Source of the DNA: Corynespora cassiicola
Lineage: Eukaryota; Ascomycota; Dothideomycetes; Pleosporales; Corynesporascaceae
Assembly (NCBI GenBank): GCA_022059125.1
Contig: JAEUWY010000023.1
Location: 992,001-1,056,000, forward strand
Direction: 5' to 3'
Length of the DNA: 64,000 nt
Numbering within the stretch: position 1 is the stretch's first letter; each line of letters starts with the position of its first letter. The notes beneath the pieces are model-generated. The model was not told the origin of the DNA and ran no database searches. It saw only the letters and a list, made by a program, of their open reading frames with translations. Below are positions 54,865-64,000 of this stretch, piece by piece. The translations under genes and the position numbers were made by a program.

Positions 54865-57142
54865 TTACTGGTGAATGACAATGTCCTGGATCAGCTCCTC
54901 GTCCAGGCCGACCCAGTACCTGATCCAGTTGAAGATGCTCTTGTGCCAAACAATGCTGTTCTCACGGTTCAACACCCAGTGGTTCTCATCGGGGAAGTGA
55001 AGGAATCGACTGGGCACGCCCAGGCTCTGCAGGATGTTGAACAACTGGATTCCCTCGGCAATGGGTAGACGATAGTCCAGATCATTGTGGATCACGAATT
55101 GCGGGGTGCTGAAGTTGCGAGCGTGAATGAGCGGGTCCCAACGCTCGTAGTTCTCGCGGTCATTCCAGATGGTGCCATTCTGGTCCTGCTGGATGAACCA
55201 AAGCTCCTCAGTGCCATAAGAGCCAACCTGGTTGACTTTGCCGTCGTGAGAAACGATGGCCTTGAACTTCCTTCCGAGATCATGAGTGTTGATCCAGCTC
55301 ATCATGAAGCCTCCATAACTGGCACCCGCGGCGATGGCCCGGTCAGTGTCAATGTAGCTCACATTAGCCTCGAGGTGGTCGAACAGAGCGACAAGATCGC
55401 GGTAGGGAGTTCCACCCCAATTGGCCTGGATTTTATCGGTAAAGTTCTGGCTGTAACTCGGAGAGCCGGTGAACTGAGGGCTTGTGACAATGAAGCCCTG
55501 ATCAGCCCACGTGCGCAGGTTCCAGCGCGTGCTCCAAGTATCTCCCTGAGTCGACTGAGGTCCTCCGTGAACGATAAAGGCAAGAGGGTACTTCTTCGAC
55601 GGATCGAAGTCAGTAGGGTAGAATACGAAGCATTGGATCTGGTCACCGTCGCCACCTGTGTACCAGAAGTTCGAGACTGAATCGGGCTTGAGGCCCTCAA
55701 GCTCAGGGTCGACTTCGTTGGCAGTAAAGACAATGTCCTTGTCTTCTCCAGGGACCTGCGTGTAAAAGATTCGGCTGGTCCAGCTTGCCGACGCGGAAAC
55801 AAAAGCCGCACCGTTGGGAAGGATCGCAAAATCAGCAACTGAAGTGTCTGGCCCGGTGAAGTTGGCAGGAGTGAAAGATGCATCAGCGTCAGAGGGAACA
55901 AGCCAAAGACGGTTAGCAGCGTGGAGTTCTGAGACGACCCAAAGGTCGGCACCGTCGTGGCTCCAGGTGAATCCCGATGGGCTAGAGTCCCAGTCCTCGG
56001 CTACGGGAGTGATAGTGGCATCAAGGCCATCAATTTCAGCGATATACAGCTTGAAACGATCCGACTCGTAGGAGATGCCATCCTGCTGGCCGAAGGCAAG
56101 CTTTTTACCATCTGGAGACCACCTGGGAGATTCGGAAGCGCCTTTGGCAGCCTCGGGAGCTGTAGAGCCGGGGCCATTGACAGCAACAGGTACTTCGGAG
56201 CCATCGTGGGGCACCACGTAGATATAGCTGGCTGTGTAGTTTGCCTTGGGAAGCTCAGGGGCCTTGGTGAGAAAGGCGACTTTGCTGCCATCAGGAGAGA
56301 TGTCGTAATCACCTTGGTCACCGAATGGTTGGACGGGAGTCTCAGGGCGGGTAATGGTCGCGTTGATTCCCCACAAGAGGTTCTTCACCTCTCCATCAAA
56401 AGACAAGCTTCCATTGCCGGATGCCAGGACACCGCTGAAGATGGCATATCGCTCAGCGGCAATGTAAAAGTCCCAATGACGGACAAAGTTGGAGTCGTAC
56501 AACTGGCCAGAGCTCAACGGAGTGCTGGCGAGTTCCGGGTTATACGCCGAGCCATTATTCCAGTATGCAAGCGCATTGACGACAAAGTTAATGTCACCCG
56601 ACTCGGTCTTCACGGCCTTGAGGCCTTGGAAGGGCGCGGCAAGGGACGCAACCAAAGTTCTACAAATGTCAGTATTATCGATCGACGTGGAAATCAGCAT
56701 AGTATTCGTACGGGGAAAACTGCTCGGCGCCAACATCGGCGGTATACAGCGTGACGCCTCCGGCAATCTCGTCATTTGTCCCGTTGATGTACAGGATGCT
56801 GGTGTTGGTCGCACCGATCCAGACGACTTCGGATACATCGGAATCAAACGGTGCTTCGGTCACATTCCCAGACGGAATGTTGAGAAGCTCCCAAGTCGTA
56901 GACGACTTGTGTGTGGTCCAGTTGTACGAGGTGGACGAGTAAAGAGCCCATTCCTGCGTTGGTCAGCCTGGTACGCTTCATCCGGATCCTCGGTTCAAGG
57001 CCAAAAAAGAAAAGCAACCTACTCCGCTTGGATTCACATTAGCTGTACCTCGCCGTGGGGCAGCAAGCATGCCCTCGGGAGTGATAGCTCGCGCCGATCC
57101 GAGCAGCAGGGCGGCGGCCAGAGTGGCCGTTCGCAAAGCCAT
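54865..57142 (-). CDS. DPP5: Dipeptidyl-peptidase V (S9C prolyl-oligopeptidase family), secreted
   Basis: Three exons on the minus strand: 57142-57023, 56953-56712, 56659-54865, giving 718 aa, the usual size of fungal Dpp5. The signal peptide is MALRTATLAAALLLGSARA. Mature start ITPEGMLAAPRRG, then a beta-propeller with many DG/W motifs (SPRWSPDGKKLAFG). The C-terminal alpha/beta hydrolase has catalytic Ser in GASYGGFMMSW, Asp in HNDLDYRLP and His in DENHWVLNRE. It cleaves dipeptides (such as X-Ala, His-Ser) from peptides outside the cell; homologues are major secreted antigens in Aspergillus fumigatus and dermatophytes. Both introns keep phase and rebuild NPSGEWALYSSST and AEQFSPTLVASLAAP. 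Confidence 0.95.
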
Positions 57143-58906
57143 TGTGACAGTCAATTGCTGGCAGGCCGGAAGCAGCAGGTGAAGCTGTAGAGAGTTCGCG
57201 CTGCAGTGAGCGCGCCATGGCGGGCTATTTCAATAGATCCGCCGGCTCGGACTGCGGATCAGAGAGTGGGCGCGTCGATGAGGGAAAAGCATGACAATGT
57301 GGCGCCAAGATGTTGCCATATTTCGCACCTGCCCCATGGAGGCGTGCCGAGCCAGAGCCTAACGACTTTGTGAGCTACTTGTACTTCAGCCACTCGACCT
57401 GGCCGTGTTCCCCTCGTCGATACCGCCATCGCCATCAGCAAATATCACGCCTTGTCCCGGCTGTCCTGATCGACCTGCCCTTTTGAGCCCAAGCGCGCTG
57501 ATATCTCTCGGGGCTAGTTCCGCACGTGCCGTGTTCCTGGATGCCCAGCCGCCATGACGCAGCCGTCGGATATGAAGCTTCGCTTCTTTTCGCCTTGTCA
57601 CCTCTTGTCCAAGACTATTGCGCACTATGCCAGCTGCTACGGGCTTGTCTGAAGGCTTCGTTGAGTTGCCAATCCGTCGAGGTCGGCAGTGAACCAGAGG
57701 AAAGCATGCGCCCGATCCACACATTGGAACCGCGGCCAAGTGTATGAATCCACGCACCCGGGCGCAAATCCCATCCCATCAAGTATGGCAAAGGGCCGTC
57801 TTATCACCGCAGAATGGGGACCGATTGACCCGGCCCGTCTCTTCTCGGGCAATAATAAACTCAAGCGTGCGCAGGTGCCCTCTACTAGAGCATCACGTGA
57901 CTAGCGATTGCTGGGCGCGCCTTGCCCAGACTGATACCGCACCATCTTTACGACGCTCTTCCGCCTGATAAGTATCGGTTCTACAAGTGGTAGCCTACTA
58001 CTTGAGCACTAATCCCGTTGTAGACTCCACCAAGTAGTGGTACCGACTCATCCAGTCTGACCATGCCCTCCAACAAACCGCATCTCGAGTTCGGCCTGAA
58101 TAATCCTCATGTCAGTATAGCCGACATATGGTGAACCGGGCCATTTTTAACACGCAACCAAAGTACCTAAGAATCCAGCGTGAGTTGTGTGATGTTTTGC
58201 CAGCGCACGCTCCAATCGGCTGGTTGAGAAATGGCATTCGAAATATCGCCTTGACTTGTTTGACGTATTCATTCGGATTAAACGTGTCTTTAACAGAATA
58301 GTCTACACTCGGCAGAGGAATGTAAGTTCCCGTATCTGGCGTCCAAGGACAGAATGCCATCAAGTTTCAGCACGGCAACACAACTGACGTCGTTGTTAGC
58401 TATCTCCCCGTGGACGGCCACTCCATTTAAACAGGGTCTTCACATTTTCTCTATTAGATTCATCAATTCTAATGCATTCTCTTGAAGGGGTCGTAGATGA
58501 ACGCAATAGATCCTTATCGATGACCTCTGGCTGGAATACCAGACCAAGCGCATTAGGAGACCAACTCAGACATCCCCGCGGGAACTTCTCAGGAACTCCG
58601 CGGGAAGGTCCGTGAGAAACGCCATGGTGGGTCGATGTCCGGAATCTGCGGAAAGGGGTGGTTCATGTATGCTCACATGCTGGATGAAGAGGCGTAAAGG
58701 AATGACATTGTGCAGCCAGATGCAAATCCGACAAAAAGACTAACCGAATATGAACAATCTATGGGCACAAGCGACCCCCGCTTACCTACCAGGAGACCTC
58801 CTTGCTTACGAAGGAAGCCGCCCTGCATCAACAGCGTCATACGCCGAGAACTGAAAACATGTCTATGTATCTACATGACAAAAATGTGCAAAGGCAATGA
58901 AAATTT
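57143..58906. other. Intergenic, no gene seen (1.8 kb)
   Basis: Promoter of DPP V and 3' flank of the terpene synthase. No P450 or other tailoring gene is recognisable. Confidence 0.5.
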
Positions 58907-60337
58907 TTACTCCTCAATAGGCATCTCAATAGTCATGGTCTTCCGTGCCTTCTCGCTGTCCTTGCCAAAGTATCGTCCAGAATCAAAGCTGTGCACAATA
59001 TCGTCAGCTCAAGCATAGTCATGTTATTGAGTTTACGTACCTCCAATGCAAGTTTGCCTTTGCTTGGTCGAGCAATCCTTCGAGATAACGCTGCACCTGG
59101 ATGTCCGTCTCCCCACCCCAGCTTGGCATGTGCTGTTGGGCCCAGTGTCATCGTTGGTATGCCTGCTTGAGGAGGTCGTCGGTAAAGTTAAAGGCTTCCT
59201 GGACTGTATACCCGCGCTCACGCTGGAGTATAAACACGGTGTTGTGAGGGACCGCGTCCGGCTCCCCCTATATCACAAGTCAGCTATATGCAACGCCGCA
59301 CTAAGGAGACAATCTGCTTACCTGCTCCTTGCGATATGAGAAGATGTCGTTGTGGAGAAAAGTGATGTAAGTTGCTGTATCCTCCGCCTCTTTGATCATT
59401 GGGTGCATCCAGACGTGGTCGGGGAGTGTGATGTTGTACATTGGCCTGGTGCTAAGTTAGCATTGCACTAACAAACCGAAGCTGCTACCGCGCTGATATC
59501 AATACTTACTCTAGGAGCGCCTGGCAAGGACGGCACCCAACCGAGTGCGTGCGTCCCCGCCAAAACCAGTCAAACGTCGTGGCCGCGAATCCCTTCGAGT
59601 GCCAATGATACGCATCAACCTGCACCAGACACCCCTCGAAATAGTGCCTCATTCCCTGGATGTAGCGCTGCTGCGCACCCGGGGAGGAGATGGCTTCGAT
59701 TTTCTTCCACAGGACCTGGTACATGTGGCGAACGGGATTCTCGTCGGAAGTGATCAAGTGGTGGGTGGGGCTGTGGATTGCAAGGTGGGCTTCGATTTCT
59801 TTGCGGGCGGCGAAGGGGTCTTCGCGGAGGCAACCTTCGTCGAACATGTCGTCGAAGAAGAAGACCCATTCCATGAAGTCGCACATGATGCGGTAGCAGT
59901 GAGCGTCGGCATCTGGGACGAAGCCTGCTGCGAGAAGTGTCATCTGGCCTTTGCAGTGGCGTGCGAAAGCTTTATCCGAGAGCTTCATGACGCTGAAAAA
60001 GCACATGATTAGCGATGATAGGGAGGTGATTGTTGTTGGAAACGTACTCTCTGGCCCATTCATCGGACGATTGAGAGACAAGTGTGTTCCAGTGAGGGTT
60101 GAGTCGGGCCGGCTTCGCCATGATAGAACTGTACAGGGCTGGGAGTCTGATTGTAACTGTCTTCCTCGAATTGGCGGATTTTGGTTGAGACTTTACAAAG
60201 CTATCAAATGTGAACTGCCCCTCTGATAGCACGATAGCGGAATCCGGGAGTGAGACATCATCCACTGAGGAAGAGTCATCGTCCGAGTTGGCCGTCCTGA
60301 TCCAGGCCATAGCTGGAGGCACTATGGAGAGAGACAT
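58907..60337 (-). pseudogene. Class I terpene synthase, interrupted by an in-frame stop
   Basis: Five exons on the minus strand: 60337-60048, 59992-59510, 59445-59322, 59267-59041, 58988-58907. All joins keep phase and would give about 401 codons. Motifs: LPALYSSIMAKP near the start, the metal-binding DDMFDE (residues 144-149), the NSE triad NDIFSYRKE (290-298), and SGRYFG with the diphosphate-binding Arg-Tyr pair in the last exon. The enzyme would cyclise farnesyl diphosphate to a sesquiterpene, as in the presilphiperfolanol/pentalenene-like fungal group. A TGA at 59150-59148 (after CAA CGA) cuts the product to 338 aa, losing the RY pair. No GT donor is available nearby to splice it out. Recent pseudogene or a sequence error; the rest of the frame is intact. 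Confidence 0.8.
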
Positions 60338-61782
60338 TTTGAGTGATATTGAGTTCGAAACAAGACACTTCGAAAATCTGGTTATTGATATCTTGGAGTA
60401 TTTCAAGTTGAACAAGCGATGGCGGGAAGAGATGCAGCCTTTTATGTGCTGGCTGAACGTCATGCCCAACTCCGAGCACTGCTTAATTGGACATCACGCG
60501 TGAGCTAAGCTTCCAGGCACGCAGACCAAGTGTCTAAAGTCCAATGATAGACCAATTACAAGAGGTGTTCGGCACTGGGCGGTCCAGATGTGTATTCAAA
60601 ATGCATGGACACTCTTTGTGGTGCAGCCCCTACCAGTGTGTATTCGGGTCTGAATAGAAGATATATGAAAGGCTAACTCAATATGGCAATTCTTAGTATG
60701 CCGAGTCCAAAGCCACTTGAATAAGCCTTTCTAGAATCCTGAATCTTCGATGCCACGCGTGTCTGGACCCTTTGTCTAAGGTGTTCTGGGCGTTCCCTGA
60801 TGTCGCGTATAGTTGATCGAACCCAGGATACGTTGCCGTTCATCTCAGCTAATTCGATCAATACCATTTGTGCCGATAACAGAGATCATCAGATTCTGCG
60901 GGCTCACAGCGCTTGCTCGCCTCTTCTTCTGCGATGCCATCCGCCTTCATGCGCAGCCGTGCGTCAAATTCAGATGCACGTCTTATTGAAAACTCACTTG
61001 GCCTTACTATCATATCCCATGGAACTGTGATCTGCGATTCCTTTTACTTTCGATGGAAATGACGATGGATTTAGATCCTTTGTAGGTACATAAGATGGAT
61101 TTACATCCTAGTATAGGCTTTTGGAGGATTCCAATAGACATGCTGTGTAACTTGACAACTCATCTTTACAGTAGTTCAGAGTGACTTCCAGGATTGGAAA
61201 AGCGGCTTCAACGTAAATCAATGACGTCGAAAGCACCTCCGCGGCACACTGATTGATCATATTCTTACATTTGATTGGGATACAATCTGCGTTGGCTGTG
61301 CTGAGATCTGCGTAGCCTAACGTGAGCCAATCATTGTTGTTTAGCGACATCAGCGTGTCAGAGGAGCGAGTCTGCTTTGTAAGAACTCCGACAAATTCAT
61401 CAATAGAGAAAATACTTAACTAACCGTGGTTTCCTATTTTCTATCATATTCATTACCCGGGATCTCAAGTACGTCACGCCAGCATTTAATCTCTACCTAT
61501 CAATATATAGCAAGCTCATATACTCTCAACGTCTGGTATAAAACCTAGTAAATTTTCTGCCCGAGAAGATAATTTTATTAAAACTACTAATCATACTATC
61601 TACATTTTGGATGTTTATAAGTATATAGTATCTGCTTGCTATATATATGCGCCTTATTAAGCCCGTTCTACAAGTTGTGCCAATCAATCCTTGAACCCTC
61701 ATTCATTATGAGCTTGATGAAGTGCGATCTAGCAGCGAAGATACTCGTATCTGGGGAGGGGAAGAAAAATAAATGTCTTCTA
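60338..61782. other. Intergenic, no gene seen; AT-rich at the right end
   Basis: Upstream of the terpene synthase. 61430-61690 is clearly AT-rich compared with the rest of the window. No gene supported. Confidence 0.55.
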
Positions 61783-63134
61783 TCAGATGGCGAATTCCTC
61801 TTGTCGCCACGGCTCACCCCCGGCGTCCTGATCGCTCAGGCTCTCAGTATCGATGCGTATTGTTCTTTCTCGCATAATGATTCCCTTGGAGCTTGCATCA
61901 TCTGCAAGCGGTTTCTTTCTATTGATACTACCTTTGGGTCGGTGCATCTTGCCAGCCTTATCGAGTGACTGAGATTGGATGGTGCCTTTGTATCTCCCCC
62001 CACCAATAGTGCGAAGACTGACATCCTGCAACTGCCCATTTTTGCTTCCACGCCCGCTGATATCCGACCTATTGTTGGAGCTTGTGCGAGAAGCATCAAG
62101 CCAAGTCACAAACAAAGAACGTAGTGCCGGCAGGGATGCGGCAATGATGCCAATACCACTTTCGAGAATGCACCAGAGTATGATGTGTGCGTTCCAATCT
62201 GTTGACTATTAGTACTGTCAGTTGTCAGTTGTGGAAATCAACCTTACAGAATCGGTCATCCGCTTCTAGATAATATCGAAGATAAGTCGCACGAACAATG
62301 GAAGCCGTACTGGCGACAGATCCCACACCTAGGATTATCATGACCGTGATTTTGGAATTTTTGGACATCTGCAGTTTGCGCACAATGAACCAAGGTAAGA
62401 GTGAGCAACACCAATCTGTTGCAATGCTGATGGCGGTCCAAGCATAACCAATTCTAACAACAACCATAAAATCACCACAGGTCCCATAGTGGATGTTCCA
62501 ATATGCCTGAATAGGTTTGCAATATAAGAGCGAAGCCAGGATGCCGACGGTCGCTATCGTAGTCGCTAGTAGCTGCATTGCGTAGAGAGTCCAGCGGTAT
62601 CGTCGCGCGTTTGTGAAATGCAGCAGGGTGAATACCACGCTTGCTTTTATGAGGGGCATTGACAACCCGTATAGTAATTGAGAATATAAAAGATATTCTC
62701 CACAACGTATTGTCAGCAACTCATTGAGGCGAGAATCACGTGCGCCCAAGCCATAGAAAGCGGCCTTTACGGCGAATATCACGCTGCATAGGAGCGATGC
62801 CTTGCCCAATTACACATTAGTAATGCACGGAATTTCGATGCAGGGAGAATGGTACACCGTTCAAAGATTATGGTCAGGGCTGTAGTGCAGGACAAACGTT
62901 ACTTACCCAAGCCAACACAGCGAATGTGTCCTCCCAAGCCCACCCTCTTGCTGACTTCTTCATCGCAATGCGCACAAAAGCCCTCAGCGCAATCACGACA
63001 GTAGCCAGAACTATCGTGATTATAACAACAATAATCAGTTTTAGTGACAGTCCATTTGGGGTGATAGGCGGCTCAGCGTAAGATGCTGCCGATATTTGCT
63101 CCGCCGTTAGTTCAGACGATGCGGTAATAGACAT
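61783..63134 (-). CDS. Rhodopsin-domain (Pth11/SAT4-type) integral membrane protein
   Basis: Three exons on the minus strand: 63134-62907, 62800-62248, 62198-61783, giving 398 aa. The first intron has a TACTAAT branch and an AAG acceptor. Seven helices run from LKLIIVVIITIVLATVVIALRAFVRI, through KAAFYGLGARD, LYGLSMPLIKASVVFTLLHF and YCKPIQAYWNIHYGTC, to WCILESGIGIIAASLPALRSLF. This order is that of the fungal 'rhodopsin domain' / SAT4 family, which includes Pth11-like receptors. An Arg/Lys/Ser-rich cytosolic tail of ~110 residues follows. Members may act as GPCR-like sensors and are often next to secondary-metabolite genes; here it lies beside the terpene synthase. A sensor role is inference. 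Confidence 0.85.
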
Positions 63135-64000
63135 GTTGGAGCCACTGAATGATAGGAAAAGGCGACTTGAGAGTAAAGAAGGGGTATCTGATGTGCAGAA
63201 GCTCCGGAAGGATTCTGGCTACATGCTGTCGCTATTTCCAAGAGGCGCGCCACCACTGGTATTAAGCACCGTAGGGCCAGAGCTAGGCCTCCAGCCCTTG
63301 GGTTGTGAACCGCTCCCGAGAATGAACGATGCTGTCCCGGAAGAAGCAACGATTCACTCCACTGCCATGTCTCGCGAAGCACTCAACCAAATTAGCCAGT
63401 CTCAGTTATCCGTGTGTGTCGGGGGGAAGACCGGGATACAATCTGTTCGTGCATGAGAAACCTGGCAGCGTGACTTTATGAAGAGTCCGGGCACCTGCTG
63501 TGGCACTCCGATCACAAACGAGACGAAGACTCCCCAAGGATGATTTGCCAATTGAGGAACCCAACTCTGTCGGCAATAAATAGCGTTACCTGAATCCAAA
63601 TAAGCAAAAGTCGTAACTGCCAAATAAAGCGTCAACATATCCAACTCCGACTTCATAGCATGCATTCATTGCACGCGGGTAATTGTGTATCGTAAAGTCG
63701 TGGAACCTGTACTGCAGATTTTTTCCACGGTCAGATATGTTCATGTGTAGTGGGACCTATCCCGATAGAATTCCCGCAGGTGAGAAGTCGCCTTGCAGAC
63801 ATGTTTCGCGTAAAGGATCGCGGGCCATATCAGCCTGTTCAATCGGGAAACGCTCCAATTTAGCCATCCTTGTAATTCACATACGATCTTCGAACTCCCA
63901 CATTCGCTGACACTAATATTGGTCCCACAATCATTTCAAGTTCATCTTATCGAAGAGGCTTAGCGGTAACTTAAGTTCTCTGATATCGAATGACATGTCG
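63135..64000. other. Right-edge stretch, no gene supported
   Basis: A minus-strand frame at 63402-63665 encodes aromatic/hydrophobic residues and may be an exon of a gene, but no start, splice sites or motif settle it. Confidence 0.4.

Noticed and set aside
58907..60337. RIP (repeat-induced point mutation) as the cause of the terpene synthase stop
   Set aside because: Only one lesion is seen, base composition is normal, and the changed C would not be in the preferred CpA context.
1..64000. Transposons, CRISPR arrays, rRNA and tRNA genes
   Set aside because: No transposase, reverse transcriptase, long terminal or inverted repeats, or cloverleaf-like sequence was recognised by eye. A tRNAscan-SE and RepeatMasker run would be needed to exclude small or decayed copies.

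Overview
This window comes from a filamentous ascomycete (Pezizomycotina). The protein-coding genes carry short introns, mostly about 50-130 nt, with GTAAGT/GTATGT-type donors and CTAAC/CTGAC-type branch points. There are two HET-domain genes, a fungal HMG-CoA reductase, a Gig1/DUF3605 protein, many secreted carbohydrate-active enzymes, small secreted cysteine-rich proteins, a fungal terpene synthase and a Pth11/rhodopsin-type membrane protein. I cannot fix the class or genus from sequence alone. Exon joins were worked out by hand from splice consensus and reading phase; none has transcript support.

Layout. 1-1227: 3' part of a Rck2/Srk1-type kinase. 2390-4039: HET-domain protein. 4896-6422: multi-pass membrane protein with a frame problem. 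8180-9250: SMYD/Set6-like SET protein. 9582-10111: doubtful small gene(s). 10929-12257: GH76 alpha-mannanase. 14210-14845: tail-anchored protein. 16323-17103: Gig1/DUF3605. 18484-22072: HMG-CoA reductase. 22664-23350: U2AF small subunit. 24701-24997: secreted eight-cysteine miniprotein. 28169-29605: secreted protein with a mature N-terminal His (LPMO-like). 31322-32209: GH24 lysozyme with a glycine/alanine-rich hydrophobic tail. 33782-34183: Kex2-processed 12-Cys/6-Trp secreted protein. 35488-44536: GH3, SMP-30-type lactonase, sugar transporter and GH43. 44875-46551: DHA2 drug transporter. 47728-49734: a second MFS carrier. 51361-51975: But2-type secreted protein. 52194-54542: second HET protein. 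54865-57142: dipeptidyl-peptidase V. 58907-60337: terpene synthase broken by an in-frame stop. 61783-63134: rhodopsin-domain membrane protein.

Three themes stand out. (1) GH3, lactonase, sugar transporter and GH43 at 35.5-44.5 kb look like a plant-polysaccharide/pentose-use cluster. The transporter and the GH43 share one divergent promoter that holds three GGCTAA (XlnR-type) motifs. (2) The accessory 24-34 kb stretch holds four lineage-variable candidates for antagonism or host interaction: the eight-Cys miniprotein, the N-terminal-His protein, the leaderless GH24 lysozyme with a membrane-like tail, and the Kex2-processed Cys/Trp-rich protein. Two HET genes elsewhere add a self/non-self theme. 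(3) Two loci look damaged or mis-assembled: the terpene synthase (TGA after the NSE motif) and the 4.9-6.4 kb membrane protein (apparent one-base frameshift).

Conserved single-copy genes (kinase, HMG-CoA reductase, U2AF, DPP V) lie among the accessory genes, so this is ordinary chromosome with accessory patches, not one large mobile element. No transposon, rRNA, CRISPR array or convincing tRNA was seen.
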